Shown: positions 47,106 through 56,989 of the stretch, in pieces
Numbering within the stretch: the first letter of the stretch is position 1
How the letters are laid out: each line of letters opens with the position of its first letter
Assembly (NCBI RefSeq): GCF_900107695.1
Contig: NZ_FNQP01000008.1
Location: 62,001-126,000 of the forward strand
Direction of reading: 5' to 3'
Length of the DNA: 64,000 nt
Source of the DNA: Thiothrix caldifontis
GTDB lineage: Bacteria; Pseudomonadota; Gammaproteobacteria; Thiotrichales; Thiotrichaceae
Notes under the pieces: generated by a model
The model's database searches: none
What the model saw: the letters and a program-made list of their open reading frames with translations, nothing else
What the model was told of the DNA's origin: nothing
Made by a program: the position numbers and the translations under genes

Positions 47106-48581
47106 ATGCAAGGCACGCCCGATATTTCACAATTGCGTCACCTACTGTTCGGCAAGGACTACGATGCCTTGCTGGCATTAAAAGCACAGTTTGAAAACTC
47201 TGCGACATACAGCGCCAGTGTTGCCAGCGTCATTGCCGAAGCGCTGCAACATCGTGAAGCACACGATGGCGGCGTCTCCAGCGTCTTAGCACCGACAGTT
47301 GAACGTGCCATGAGCCACGCTATCAGCAATGACCCCAAACGCTTTGCCGACGTGCTCTACCCGGTGATGGGGCCTGCTATCCGCAAATCCATTCAGCAAG
47401 CCCTGAATGAAGCCTTGGAAAACTTCAACCAGCTCCTCGAACAAAGCCTCTCAGTACGTTCCTGGCGTTGGCGTTTTGATGCTTGGCGTACCGGGCAATC
47501 GTATGCCCAAATCGCCCTGCTACGCACCTTGGTCTATCAGGTAGAACAAGTTTTCCTGATTCACCGTGACACCGGCTTACTGCTACAACATGTATTCTCA
47601 GAAAACGTCGCCAGCAAAGACCCAGAAATCATCTCCGGCATGTTGACCGCCATTCAGGACTTCATCAAAGATTCTTTCGCTACCACCGGCGACGACATGC
47701 TCGACACCCTGCGCTTGGGTGAACTCACTGTCTTGGTCGAACACGGCCCGCTTGCCGTGCTTGCCGTCGTAGTGCGCGGCACGGTTCCTGCCGAATTACG
47801 CGCCATGCTCGCCGAAACGGTGGAAAACATTCACCAGCAATACCACCAACAACTGCAAGCTTACCAAGGCGATACCAGCACTTTTAACAGTCTCGAACCC
47901 TTACTCCGCGACTGCCTCATTAAAAAACAAAAACAGCGCGAAAAACGCCCGCCTTGGTTAGCGTATTTGTTACTTGCCACCATCGCGGGCGCACTCGGCT
48001 GGTGGATTTACCAATACCAACAAGCCCAAGCCGCACTCGTACACCAACGGCTACAGGCAGAACACGCGCAACAAATCGCCTTACAGACATTGGGCGAACA
48101 GTTAACACAGCAACAAAGCCAACATACGAAGCTACAAGCTTCCCTACAAACCTTGCTCGACCAACAAACCCAACAACAGCAACGTAGCGCACAACAACTC
48201 ACTGCCGACACCGCTGCACTGACAACACTTACCCAGCAAATAGAAGCCGCCAACTACCCGTTTGAAAAAGCCAAGGCGGACGTTAACCCGCAACACCCAG
48301 CGCTTATTGCACTCGGTAAACACATCAGTGAATTGCTGCAAACCGCGCAACGCTTGGATAAAACCCCGCAAATCATGATTGTCGGCAACGCGGATGACAG
48401 CGGCAATGACACGTTTAATCGTGAACTGGCGCAACAACGTGCTGACAACTTGCGCACCGCCCTAATCACTTCCGGCGTACCGGCATTTGTATTGGTTGCC
48501 TACGGCGCACAATATCCGGGGCTACCCAGCCATTTGCAAAAAAACGAACGCAGTACCCACTACCGCGTCAGCCTTTACTAA
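47106..48581 (+). CDS. OmpA/MotB-domain membrane protein (GTPase operon gene 2)
   Basis: 491 aa. A large N-terminal domain (residues 1-275) begins ISQLRHLLFGKDYDALLALK and includes ADVLYPVMGPAIRKSIQQALNEALENFNQLLEQSLS. One membrane helix (PPWLAYLLLATIAGALGWWIY) lies near residue 285, followed by a Gln-rich coiled coil and a C-terminal OmpA domain (about 390-491; NADDSGNDTFNRELAQQRADNLRTALI). The topology puts the large domain in the cytoplasm and the peptidoglycan-binding domain in the periplasm. It therefore could anchor the cytoplasmic GTPase system to the wall. Confidence 0.87.
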   Translation: MQGTPDISQLRHLLFGKDYDALLALKAQFENSATYSASVASVIAEALQHREAHDGGVSSVLAPTVERAMSHAISNDPKRFADVLYPVMGPAIRKSIQQALNEALENFNQLLEQSLSVRSWRWRFDAWRTGQSYAQIALLRTLVYQVEQVFLIHRDTGLLLQHVFSENVASKDPEIISGMLTAIQDFIKDSFATTGDDMLDTLRLGELTVLVEHGPLAVLAVVVRGTVPAELRAMLAETVENIHQQYHQQLQAYQGDTSTFNSLEPLLRDCLIKKQKQREKRPPWLAYLLLATIAGALGWWIYQYQQAQAALVHQRLQAEHAQQIALQTLGEQLTQQQSQHTKLQASLQTLLDQQTQQQQRSAQQLTADTAALTTLTQQIEAANYPFEKAKADVNPQHPALIALGKHISELLQTAQRLDKTPQIMIVGNADDSGNDTFNRELAQQRADNLRTALITSGVPAFVLVAYGAQYPGLPSHLQKNERSTHYRVSLY

Positions 48582-48599
48582 TAACCAGAGAGGGAACCC

Positions 48600-49103
48600 A
48601 TGATTCAGCAAAAAATATGCCTGTTAGGCTCCTTCTCGGTTGGCAAAACCAGCCTGATTCGCCGCTACGTTGACAGCCTATTTACTGAAAAATACCTTAC
48701 CACCGTCGGCGTCAAAATCGATAAAAAGCAGCTTGAATTCAACGGCAAGACGCATTCCCTGATGATTTGGGACATTGCTGGGGAAGACGATTTCACCAGT
48801 ATCCGCACCGCTTATTTACGCGGAATGTCTGGCTACATTATCGTCATTGATCCCACCCGCCCGCATTCGTATGAAACCGCGTTATCCATTCATGAAATGG
48901 TAAAAACCACCGTAGGTGAATTGCCAGCCGTGTTTTCCCTCAACAAAGCCGATTTAAAACCCACTTGGCAACTCGAAACCCCGCAACACCAACACCTGCA
49001 ACAAATGGGACACCCTATCGTCGAAACCAGCGCCAAACAAAACATCGGCGTTGAAACCATGTTCCTGAAACTGGTCGAAAAATTAGGAGGCCAACATGGA
49101 TAA
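48600..49103 (+). CDS. Ras/Rab-like small GTPase
   Basis: 167 aa with a full set of G motifs: G1 GSFSVGKT (about residues 10-17), a switch I Thr in YLTTVGVKI, G3 WDIAGE (57-62), G4 NKAD and G5 ETSAK. The residue matching the catalytic Gln61 of Ras is Glu62, so intrinsic hydrolysis may be low or depend on a partner. It lies 18 bp after the OmpA-domain gene and overlaps the HD-GYP gene by 8 bp, implying a common pathway linking a GTPase switch to a wall-anchored protein and to cyclic-di-GMP turnover. It is not a canonical MglA. Confidence 0.93.
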   Translation: MIQQKICLLGSFSVGKTSLIRRYVDSLFTEKYLTTVGVKIDKKQLEFNGKTHSLMIWDIAGEDDFTSIRTAYLRGMSGYIIVIDPTRPHSYETALSIHEMVKTTVGELPAVFSLNKADLKPTWQLETPQHQHLQQMGHPIVETSAKQNIGVETMFLKLVEKLGGQHG

Positions 49104-50148
49104 ACTGCTCGCCAATATCTGCGCTTCACTAAACATTGCGGTATTCTGCCAACGTACTAACGGTGCTTTCCAGCTACTCTCCCACACACCCGACTGGCTA
49201 GTATTTTTCTTGGGTCAATCTGTCTCAATGGAAGCAATACTCACTGACGCCTTCCCCTATCTCACCTGTTTCATCGACGATGCTGAACAACATTGGCAAG
49301 CGCGGAACGCCACCCCGCTATCTTCCGGCGTTTGGGTCGAAATCGACGAACTCGGCAATGAAATCGCCATTGAAGCCAATGCCTTGTGGGTAGATGGGCA
49401 AGCGGTATTACTGCTCAACAATCTAGGTGAAAAATACCGCAAAGAAGTCAGCCACCTGCAACAACTGCGCGAAGGCTTGCTCACCCAAGAAAAACTCGAA
49501 AACGAAGTCCAAAAACGCACCCTCAAAATCAAACAGCGCGAAGAAGAAATTGCCATCAAGCTGGTCAGCCTCACCAGTTATCGCGACGAAGAAACCGGTG
49601 CACACGTCAAACGCATTGGCTTATACGCCGCCGCGATGGGCAAAGCTTTGGGTTGGGACACCCAACAGATTGACGATATTCGCATTGCCGCCCCCATGCA
49701 TGACATTGGCAAAATCGGTATTCCCGACCGTATCCTGCTGAAAAAAGGCAAACTCACCAGCACCGAATTCGCCATTATGAAACGCCATACCGAAATTGGC
49801 GCAAAAATGCTGCAAGACTCCCACATCCCGGTGCTCGACATGGCTGCTGACATTGCGCTGTGCCACCACGAAAAATGGGACGGTTCCGGCTACCCTCGCG
49901 GGCTGATTGGTGAAGAAATCCCCGTTTCGGCGCGTATCACCGCCATCGTTGATATTTACGATGCCTTGGTACACGAGCGTGTTTACAAAAAAGCGCTCAG
50001 TGAAGCCGAAGCGCTGGAACTCATGGGCAGCATGACCGACTCACACCTAGATGCTAAACTGTTCGAGGTATTTTTAGGCTTATTGCCGGTCATGCGCCGG
50101 ATTCGTCAGGAAGTGAACGAAATTAACGAGTTACTGGTATCTTATTAA
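49096..50148 (+). CDS. HD-GYP domain phosphodiesterase with N-terminal sensor-like domain
   Basis: 350 aa. The N-terminal 125 residues look like a divergent PAS-type sensor (no membrane segment), followed by a short coiled coil (EKLENEVQKRTLKIKQREEE) and the HD-GYP domain. The HD pair is H202-D203 in HDIGKIGIPD, and HHEKWDGSGYPRG lies at 257-269. All these residues fit an active cyclic-di-GMP phosphodiesterase. The start overlaps the GTPase gene by 8 bp, with AGGAGG upstream. Its end overlaps the convergent msrQ by 26 bp. Confidence 0.92.
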   Translation: MDKLLANICASLNIAVFCQRTNGAFQLLSHTPDWLVFFLGQSVSMEAILTDAFPYLTCFIDDAEQHWQARNATPLSSGVWVEIDELGNEIAIEANALWVDGQAVLLLNNLGEKYRKEVSHLQQLREGLLTQEKLENEVQKRTLKIKQREEEIAIKLVSLTSYRDEETGAHVKRIGLYAAAMGKALGWDTQQIDDIRIAAPMHDIGKIGIPDRILLKKGKLTSTEFAIMKRHTEIGAKMLQDSHIPVLDMAADIALCHHEKWDGSGYPRGLIGEEIPVSARITAIVDIYDALVHERVYKKALSEAEALELMGSMTDSHLDAKLFEVFLGLLPVMRRIRQEVNEINELLVSY

Positions 50149-50766
50149 AGCGCGGAACAAACCAGCGCCACAGCCGCTCACCCAACAACACAGCCAACAA
50201 TACTGCGTAAATCAGCGGTACTTCCGTGCGTGCTTTGCTGTCTGCTAACCACCAAAAGTGCAATACCCCTAATACCGTCAAGGGGTAAATCAGTGTATGC
50301 AGCCGTTGCCAGTGTCGCCCTAGCTTGCGGATCGCGGCTTTGAACGACGTTAGCGCCAAGGGCGTCATCAACACAAACGCCAGCATCCCCACCGTAATGA
50401 AAGGGCGTTCCACAATGTCATACCAGATTTCCGCCCAATCAAAAAACTGGTCAAGCCACAAGTAACTCAGTAAATGTAACACCCCGTAAAAAAAGGCAAA
50501 CAGACCAAGCATACGCCGCAAGCGTATCCCTTGAACCCAGCCTGTTGCCCGCCGCAGTGTCGAGAGCAATAACGTTAGCAACAAAAAACGCAACGTCCAC
50601 TCCCCCAAACTGCGCGTAATCGTTTCAATCGGATTCGCCCCCAGCGTGTCTTGCCACACGCCCAAGCCCAACAACGCCAGTGGCAGCAATGCCAATGCAA
50701 ACACAACCGGCTTGAAGATTTTGGTGAAATACGGCTCACGAATCTGAACCGGAAATTGCGCACACA

Positions 50767-50767
<1 letters not shown>
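50123..50767 (-). CDS. msrQ: MsrQ heme-binding membrane subunit
   Basis: 214 aa from the ATG that overlaps the msrP stop by one base. It has about six membrane helices of the ferric-reductase-like family with conserved histidines (FYGVLHLLSYLWLD, HWQRLHTLIYPLTVLGVLHFWW). It passes electrons from the quinone pool or flavin reductases to MsrP in the periplasm. The pair repairs oxidised methionine in envelope proteins. Confidence 0.94.
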
Positions 50768-51681
<914 letters not shown>

Positions 51682-51784
51682 GCTGATCCCTCCTTAATTG
51701 ATGTTATTACGCATCAACACGCGGTTTGGATGCAAATAACCACGCAGATACGTTATGCTAATTTATCATTGAGAGGAATACGCC

Positions 51785-52402
51785 ATGCTATTTACCGCCC
51801 TGACTGCCACACTCGAAACCGCCTTCAATGCTTGGTTGCAATTGGATAAAGCCAGCCACGGTAACGCCTTGGCACAGTTGCAAAGCTTGCAAGGCAAGCT
51901 GATCTGCTTACACATCAGCAACCCTGATCTCAAACTGTATTTTCTTCCCACGGCTGACACCGTGCGTGTCACCACGGCGTATGAAGCCGAACCCGACGTC
52001 ACCATTCACGGCTCCGCACTGGCATTGATACGCTTATCTGCTGCTGAAGATACCGGCAAAGCCATGTTAGCCAACGGCATTAAAATCGACGGTGATATGG
52101 GCTTGGGCAACCGTTTCAGCGCCATCTTGCGCGAAATCGACGTGGATTGGGAAGAATTGCTGTCACGCGCAGTCGGCGATGTGCTTGCACACCAAATGGG
52201 TCAATTGGCACGTGATAGTAAAGGCTGGCTGGACGATTCTGCGCACGCCATGCGCCTGAATACCCAAGAATATTTGCAGGAAGAAGCACGCTTATTGCCC
52301 GCCGAAGCCGAAATCCGCAGGTATCTGGATGAAGTCGATACGCTGCGGATGGATGCCGATCGCCTAGAAGCGCGGCTCAAACGGCTGGAACTCAAGGCTT
52401 AG
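51785..52402 (+). CDS. ubiJ: Ubiquinone biosynthesis accessory factor UbiJ (SCP2 domain)
   Basis: 205 aa. An SCP2 lipid-binding domain occupies residues 10-110 (DKASHGNALAQLQSLQGKLICLHI, EPDVTIHGSALALIRL, GIKIDGDMGLGNRFSAILREIDVDWEELLSRAVGD). A C-terminal coiled coil follows (EIRRYLDEVDTLRMDADRLEARLKRLELK). UbiJ binds hydrophobic ubiquinone intermediates in the soluble Ubi complex. It stands alone here, away from ubiE. The stop overlaps the convergent cytochrome gene by 11 bp. Confidence 0.92.
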   Translation: MLFTALTATLETAFNAWLQLDKASHGNALAQLQSLQGKLICLHISNPDLKLYFLPTADTVRVTTAYEAEPDVTIHGSALALIRLSAAEDTGKAMLANGIKIDGDMGLGNRFSAILREIDVDWEELLSRAVGDVLAHQMGQLARDSKGWLDDSAHAMRLNTQEYLQEEARLLPAEAEIRRYLDEVDTLRMDADRLEARLKRLELKA

Positions 52403-53072
52403 GCGGCTTTTGAATGCTCGCAATCGACACATGTGTGATCGAAGCTTTGCCTGTGGCAGGTTGCGGCTTCACGCCCGCAGCGGGTGTATCCACATGGAAA
52501 TAACGGTAGCCACTGATAATGCCGGAAATGCTTGCCCCCTTGCCTTTCAGGTCATGCAATACCACCGCCACCACATGCGCCACCGTAAAACCCAGAATCA
52601 GGCTCGCCAAACCGCCGTGCAGCCCAAACATCGACATTCCCAAGAATTGATACGGCGCGTTATAAAATAAACCCGTGACTGCGCACACCAGCAACACCAA
52701 CCAAAACAGCGGGTAGATCACGCGCCAAAACGGGTTATGCCCATACCAATTCGGCAGAGGAAACCGCGCAAAGCTCAGGTAAAACAGCACCATTTGCTTC
52801 ATGCCCACCCATTGCGCCTTATCCGGCAAAAACGCACGCCAATTTGCAGTACCGGGTAATAAAAACATCAAAATCACCCGCCCTACCACCGTAATCAGCA
52901 CCAATTGCCCCACAATCATGTGCCAATCGCGCCAGAAGTCAGGATCCACCACACCCTGTTGCAATACCCACGCACTCGCCAATAAAAACAGCACTCCGGC
53001 AGCAATCAGACCATGGGTTAGGCGTACCCAACCCGACCAAACCAACACATAGCGTATCGTTTCTTGTTGCAT
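52392..53072 (-). CDS. Cytochrome b561-family membrane protein
   Basis: 226 aa with four to five membrane helices and the histidines expected for two b hemes (VRLTHGLIAAGV, WRDWHMIVGQ, GLHGGLASLILGFTVAHVVAVVLHDL). It resembles the di-heme cytochrome b subunits that pair with periplasmic c-type cytochromes or dehydrogenases. The C-terminal 50 residues are a hydrophilic tail. No partner gene is adjacent, so the electron donor and acceptor are unknown. Confidence 0.86.
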   Translation of the reverse strand: MQQETIRYVLVWSGWVRLTHGLIAAGVLFLLASAWVLQQGVVDPDFWRDWHMIVGQLVLITVVGRVILMFLLPGTANWRAFLPDKAQWVGMKQMVLFYLSFARFPLPNWYGHNPFWRVIYPLFWLVLLVCAVTGLFYNAPYQFLGMSMFGLHGGLASLILGFTVAHVVAVVLHDLKGKGASISGIISGYRYFHVDTPAAGVKPQPATGKASITHVSIASIQKPPKP

Positions 53073-53283
53073 GAAAGCCTCTCTAACTGCATTAATTCCA
53101 GAAAACCAGTCTAGCAGGAATTTAAAATAATAGTGGTATTCAGCTAGGGATTAGCCTACTCTGGCAGAAGCTACAGAGATCACCCTGGCAGTTTTAACAG
53201 TTCCCTCCGGTTACTTCACGAACACCTTCCCCGTTACCTGTTAGCACAAACTCACTCACACCTGTTTTTAAAGGAAATTTATC
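53073..53283 (+). promoter_or_regulatory. Long 5' region of the cold shock gene
   Basis: About 210 bp between the divergent cytochrome gene and the cold shock ORF without coding potential. Cold shock genes of the CspA type commonly have a long structured leader that controls translation with temperature. AAGGA lies eight bases before the ATG. I could not define a promoter or a specific fold by eye. Confidence 0.4.
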
Positions 53284-53487
53284 ATGGCTACAGGCAAAGT
53301 AAAATGGTTTAACGACACCAAAGGTTTCGGCTTTATTTCTCAAGACGATGGCGGCCCGGACGTATTTGTTCACGTCAGCGCTATCCAAAGCTCAGGCTTC
53401 AAAACCTTGGCAGAAGGCCAACCCGTTAGCTTTAACGTAGAAAAAGGCAACAAAGGCCCACAAGCCAGCAACGTCGTTCCCCAATAA
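53284..53487 (+). CDS. Cold shock protein (CspA family)
   Basis: 67 aa, one cold-shock OB-fold domain. The RNP1 motif KGFGFI (in [14 protein letters not shown]) and RNP2 motif VFVHVSAI are intact. It binds single-stranded nucleic acid and acts as an RNA chaperone. It is followed by a GC-rich hairpin and then an RRM protein gene, another small RNA-binding protein in the same direction. Confidence 0.96.
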   Translation: MATGKVKWFNDTKGFGFISQDDGGPDVFVHVSAIQSSGFKTLAEGQPVSFNVEKGNKGPQASNVVPQ

Positions 53488-53515
53488 GCTTTCAGCCTAG
53501 CGCTTATTCAGCATC

Positions 53516-53561
53516 CGGGCTGGCTTGCCTCCACCTCTCGCGGGTAACAGCAGCCAGCCCG
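53516..53561 (+). terminator. Hairpin after the cold shock gene
   Basis: Arms CGGGCTGGC (53516-53524) and GCCAGCCCG (53553-53561) are perfectly complementary with a 28-base loop, followed by a short T-rich run (TTTCC). It is probably an intrinsic terminator or attenuator between the cold shock and RRM genes; the weak T run and large loop lower confidence. Confidence 0.55.
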
Positions 53562-53624
53562 TTTCCTATTGGGTACTAGCATTGCCCAGCCTACTCATTC
53601 ACCCTACCATTCGGGGATCTCACC

Positions 53625-53888
53625 ATGAAAACACTCTTCATCGGCAATATCGCGCCTCAAGCAACTGAAAAAGAACTTCGCGCCCTCATCGAACCCTTCG
53701 GCACGATTCGTAAACTGGAAATGCCCCGCGATATTTTCAGTGGCAAATGCAAAGGCTTCGCCCTGATCGACATGGAAGGCCACGAAGCCCGTGCAGTCAT
53801 GGGCGGTTTGAATGGCAAAACCTTCCTCGATAACCCGCTTAAAGTAAGCGACGATAAACCCAAAGCCAAAGGCCGTGGTCGTCGTTAG
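53625..53888 (+). CDS. RRM-domain RNA-binding protein
   Basis: 87 aa, one RNA recognition motif: RNP2 LFIGNI at residue 4 and RNP1-like CKGFALIDM near residue 45. A basic tail (KPKAKGRGRR) follows, as in the small bacterial and cyanobacterial Rbp proteins. An upstream ATCTCACC gives only a weak ribosome binding site. Together with the preceding cold shock gene it suggests a cold- or stress-related RNA-binding pair. Confidence 0.92.
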   Translation: MKTLFIGNIAPQATEKELRALIEPFGTIRKLEMPRDIFSGKCKGFALIDMEGHEARAVMGGLNGKTFLDNPLKVSDDKPKAKGRGRR

Positions 53889-53941
53889 AACGATACCTCA
53901 ATGCGGTAGCATATTTTCTTGCAATCGTTTATGTTTCTGAC

Positions 53942-54682
53942 ATGAATGAATTTGTCAAACCACCCAAATCCCTGCTGAGCAAAGTCGGCAAAGCCATCGG
54001 CGAATACCAGCTTATCCGTGAAGGCGACCGCATTTTGTTGGGGCTATCCGGCGGCAAAGACTCGCTGGCTTTGCTGCACTTGCTCAACCATTTTCAGCGC
54101 CACGCGCCGATCAAATTTGAATTTGCGGCGGTCACGATTGACCCACAAGCCGACACGTTTGACCCGTCACCGCTAATTCCGTACATGGAAAGCCTGGGCA
54201 TTCCCTACCATTACGTGCGCGAACCGATTGTGAAGTTGGCGGAAACCCACATGGATAACAGTTCCTATTGTGCGTTTTGTTCGCGTATGAAGCGCGGTTT
54301 GATGTACCGTACCGCCCGCGAACACGGCTATAACGTCTTGGCACTGGCGCAACATTTGGACGATTTGGCAGAAAGTTTTCTCATGTCAGCGTTTCACGGC
54401 GGCAAACTCAAAACCATGAAAGCGCATTACCGCATTGATGCGGGAGACTTGCGCGTCATCCGTCCACTGGTGATGGCACGCGAACGCCAAACCGCCGATT
54501 TCGCCAAAGCCGCTGCCTTGCCGGTGATTGTGGAAAATTGCCCCATGTGTTTCGATATGCCAACCCAACGTCAACACATGAAAGAATTGCTGGCAGGTGA
54601 GGAGCAGCAAAATACTAACCTGTTCAAGAGCTTGTTAACTGCGATGCAGCCATTGATACGCGATGGTTTGGAAAAAACCTGA
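53942..54682 (+). CDS. TtcA-type tRNA 2-thiocytidine synthase family protein
   Basis: 246 aa PP-loop ATPase. The pyrophosphatase loop LGLSGGKDSLALL (about residue 31), a CAFC pair near residue 114 and a further Cys pair in ENCPMCFD (about residue 197) fit the TtcA group that thiolates C32 of tRNA with an iron-sulfur cluster. It is shorter than E. coli TtcA (about 311 aa), so a related member of the family is possible. It is monocistronic. Confidence 0.85.
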   Translation: MNEFVKPPKSLLSKVGKAIGEYQLIREGDRILLGLSGGKDSLALLHLLNHFQRHAPIKFEFAAVTIDPQADTFDPSPLIPYMESLGIPYHYVREPIVKLAETHMDNSSYCAFCSRMKRGLMYRTAREHGYNVLALAQHLDDLAESFLMSAFHGGKLKTMKAHYRIDAGDLRVIRPLVMARERQTADFAKAAALPVIVENCPMCFDMPTQRQHMKELLAGEEQQNTNLFKSLLTAMQPLIRDGLEKT

Positions 54683-54830
54683 ATTGTTGACAATTATAGG
54701 CTTTTTCTACCATTCGGCTGGACACTTGCCCCAGATTGTATAAAGATATGACCCAATAATAAGGTGGCATCAGCCACTGGATTTAACACCGCAGCAGAAT
54801 TACCCGACTAGAGATGAGGAGTCTTCCAGC

Positions 54831-56777
54831 ATGACAGAAATGAAAATCTTCCCAGTACCCGCCGAATTTGCTGCCCAAGCAAACATCAATGCCGAACAAT
54901 ACGCCACGATGTACCAGCAATCGGTTGACGATCCGTCAGCGTTCTGGGGCGAACAAGCCGAAAAATATTTAAGCTGGTCAAAGAAGTGGGACACGGTTCT
55001 CGACTGGAGCTTTGGTGCGAATGACCTGCATATCAACTGGTTCACCGGCGGCAAACTCAACGTTTCTTATAACTGCCTTGACCGTCACCTCGACACCCGT
55101 GGCGACCAAGTGGCGATCATTTGGGAAGGCGATAGCCCGAACGAAGACCGCAAAATCACTTACCGCGAACTGCATACCGAAGTATCTAAATTTGCGAACG
55201 TGCTGAAAGGCCGTGGCGTGAAAAAAGGCGACCGCGTATCCATTTACCTGCCAATGATCCCAGAAGCAGCCGTAGCAATGCTGGCGTGTGCGCGTATCGG
55301 CGCAATGCACTCCATCGTATTCGGTGGTTTCTCACCGGATGCGCTGCGTGACCGTATCCAAGATGCGGAATGCGGCGTGGTCATTACCTCTGACCAATCC
55401 ATGCGTGGCGGCAAGAAAGTGCCATTGAAAGGCAATGCTGACAAAGCGATGGATCAATGCCCAACCGTTCACACTTGCATCGTGGTACAACGCGGTGGCG
55501 ATCCGGTTAAATGGAACGACACCCGTGACGTTTGGTATCACGAAGCGGTTGCTGCTGCTGATGCGGATTGCCCACCGGAAGACATGGACGCTGATGATCC
55601 ACTCTTCATCCTTTACACGTCTGGTTCTACCGGCAAGCCTAAAGGCGCATTGCACACCACTGGCGGCTACCTGCTGCAAGCAGCAATGACCCACAAAACC
55701 GTGTTTGACTACAAAGACGGCGAAATTTACTGGTGTACGGCTGACGTAGGCTGGGTAACAGGTCACTCTTACATTGTGTACGGCCCGCTGACCAACGGCG
55801 CGACCACGCTGATGTTTGAAGGTATCCCCACTTACCCGGATGCGGGGCGTTTCTGGGATGTGTGCGACAAGCACGACGTTTCCATTTTCTACACCGCGCC
55901 AACGGCTATCCGTATGTTGATGGGGCAAGGCGAAGAGCTGGTTAACCGCGCCAAACTCGACAAGTTGCGCTTGCTGGGTACGGTCGGCGAACCCATCAAC
56001 CCCGAAGCATGGCATTGGTACAACCGTGTCGTCGGTCGTGGTCGTTGCCCGATCGTGGATACCTGGTGGCAGACTGAAACCGGCGCACACATGCTGACCC
56101 CATTGCCGGGTGCAACCGCGTTGAAACCGGGTTCTGCGACTACCCCATTCTTCGGTGTACAACCGTGCCTGCTGGATGACAAAGGCGTGGAAATCGAAGG
56201 CAATGGCGTAGAAGGTTTGCTGTGTATCAAAGCCCCTTGGCCTTCGATGATGCGCACCATTTACGGCGATCATAAGCGTTTCTATGAAACCTATTTCGCG
56301 ATGTATCCGGGTTACTATTTCACTGGCGACGGCGCACGTCGTGACGAAGACGGTTATTACTGGATCACCGGGCGCGTGGATGACGTATTGAACGTTTCCG
56401 GGCATCGTCTCGGTACGGCGGAAATCGAATCTGCGTTGGTACTGCACCCGAAAGTCGCCGAAGCAGCCGTTGTTGGCTACCCGCACGAGCTGACCGGTCA
56501 AGGCATCTACGCTTACGTCACCTTGATGGCGGGCGAAGAGGGTACGGATGCGCTGAAGAAAGAACTGGGCGATTTGGTACGTAAAGAAATCGGCCCAATC
56601 GCGAAGGTTAACCTGATTCAGTGGGCTCCGGGCTTACCGAAGACCCGTTCCGGTAAAATCATGCGCCGGATTCTGCGTAAGATTGCTGCGAATGAAGTTG
56701 ATGGTCTGGGCGATACGTCCACATTGGCTGACCCAAGCGTGGTGGATAACCTGATCGACTGCCGCGAAAACAAGTAA
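54831..56777 (+). CDS. acs: Acetyl-CoA synthetase
   Basis: 648 aa, the standard Acs length. It makes acetyl-CoA from acetate, ATP and CoA. The AMP-binding motif [15 protein letters not shown] (about residue 260) is present, as are [31 protein letters not shown] and the C-terminal [11 protein letters not shown] with the lysine that is acetylated in known Acs enzymes. GAGGAG lies about ten bases before the ATG. A strong terminator follows. Confidence 0.97.
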   Translation: MTEMKIFPVPAEFAAQANINAEQYATMYQQSVDDPSAFWGEQAEKYLSWSKKWDTVLDWSFGANDLHINWFTGGKLNVSYNCLDRHLDTRGDQVAIIWEGDSPNEDRKITYRELHTEVSKFANVLKGRGVKKGDRVSIYLPMIPEAAVAMLACARIGAMHSIVFGGFSPDALRDRIQDAECGVVITSDQSMRGGKKVPLKGNADKAMDQCPTVHTCIVVQRGGDPVKWNDTRDVWYHEAVAAADADCPPEDMDADDPLFILYTSGSTGKPKGALHTTGGYLLQAAMTHKTVFDYKDGEIYWCTADVGWVTGHSYIVYGPLTNGATTLMFEGIPTYPDAGRFWDVCDKHDVSIFYTAPTAIRMLMGQGEELVNRAKLDKLRLLGTVGEPINPEAWHWYNRVVGRGRCPIVDTWWQTETGAHMLTPLPGATALKPGSATTPFFGVQPCLLDDKGVEIEGNGVEGLLCIKAPWPSMMRTIYGDHKRFYETYFAMYPGYYFTGDGARRDEDGYYWITGRVDDVLNVSGHRLGTAEIESALVLHPKVAEAAVVGYPHELTGQGIYAYVTLMAGEEGTDALKKELGDLVRKEIGPIAKVNLIQWAPGLPKTRSGKIMRRILRKIAANEVDGLGDTSTLADPSVVDNLIDCRENK

Positions 56778-56792
56778 GCTCTTAGCTCGCAG

Positions 56793-56821
56793 CCCCTCTC
56801 CTCGCTTCGAGAGGGGTTTTT
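56793..56821 (+). terminator. Rho-independent terminator of acs
   Basis: The stem CCCCTCTC / GAGAGGGG (8 bp, perfect) with an 8-base loop is followed by TTTTT, 15 bp after the acs stop. A standard intrinsic terminator. Confidence 0.9.
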
Positions 56822-56840
56822 CCTGCTGTTATTTCACGCT

Positions 56841-56880
56841 TTGACATCCTCCCCTCCCTAAAGGAAGGAGATTCCTACTG
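56841..56880. mobile_element. Possible IS200/IS605-type end remnant
   Basis: TTGACATCCTCCCCTCCCTA followed by AAGGAAGGAGATTCCTACTG forms an imperfect hairpin. It resembles the subterminal hairpin sequences seen at ends of IS200/IS605-family (TnpB-carrying) elements. No transposase or TnpB gene is present. On the minus strand about 35 codons just beyond it (56861-56976) are open without a start, possibly a fragment. The resemblance is from memory. Confidence 0.35.
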
Positions 56881-56989
56881 CATGTTGCCGCCAGTATTCG
56901 CACAATTTGGAGAAGGTTTGTTGTTCATCTGCTGGGAATTTGAAACGCATATCGAGCGCACCATCGCTTAGGTGTCATGTCCCATCGGT

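Noticed and set aside
54683-54830. Possible promoter before acs (TTGACA near 54687)
   Set aside because: No -10 box with acceptable spacing follows, and a sigma-54 type GG-N10-GC pattern could not be found either.
55332-56501. 389-codon open frame on the minus strand
   Set aside because: It is fully antisense to acs, whose motifs are intact; it is a by-product of codon bias.
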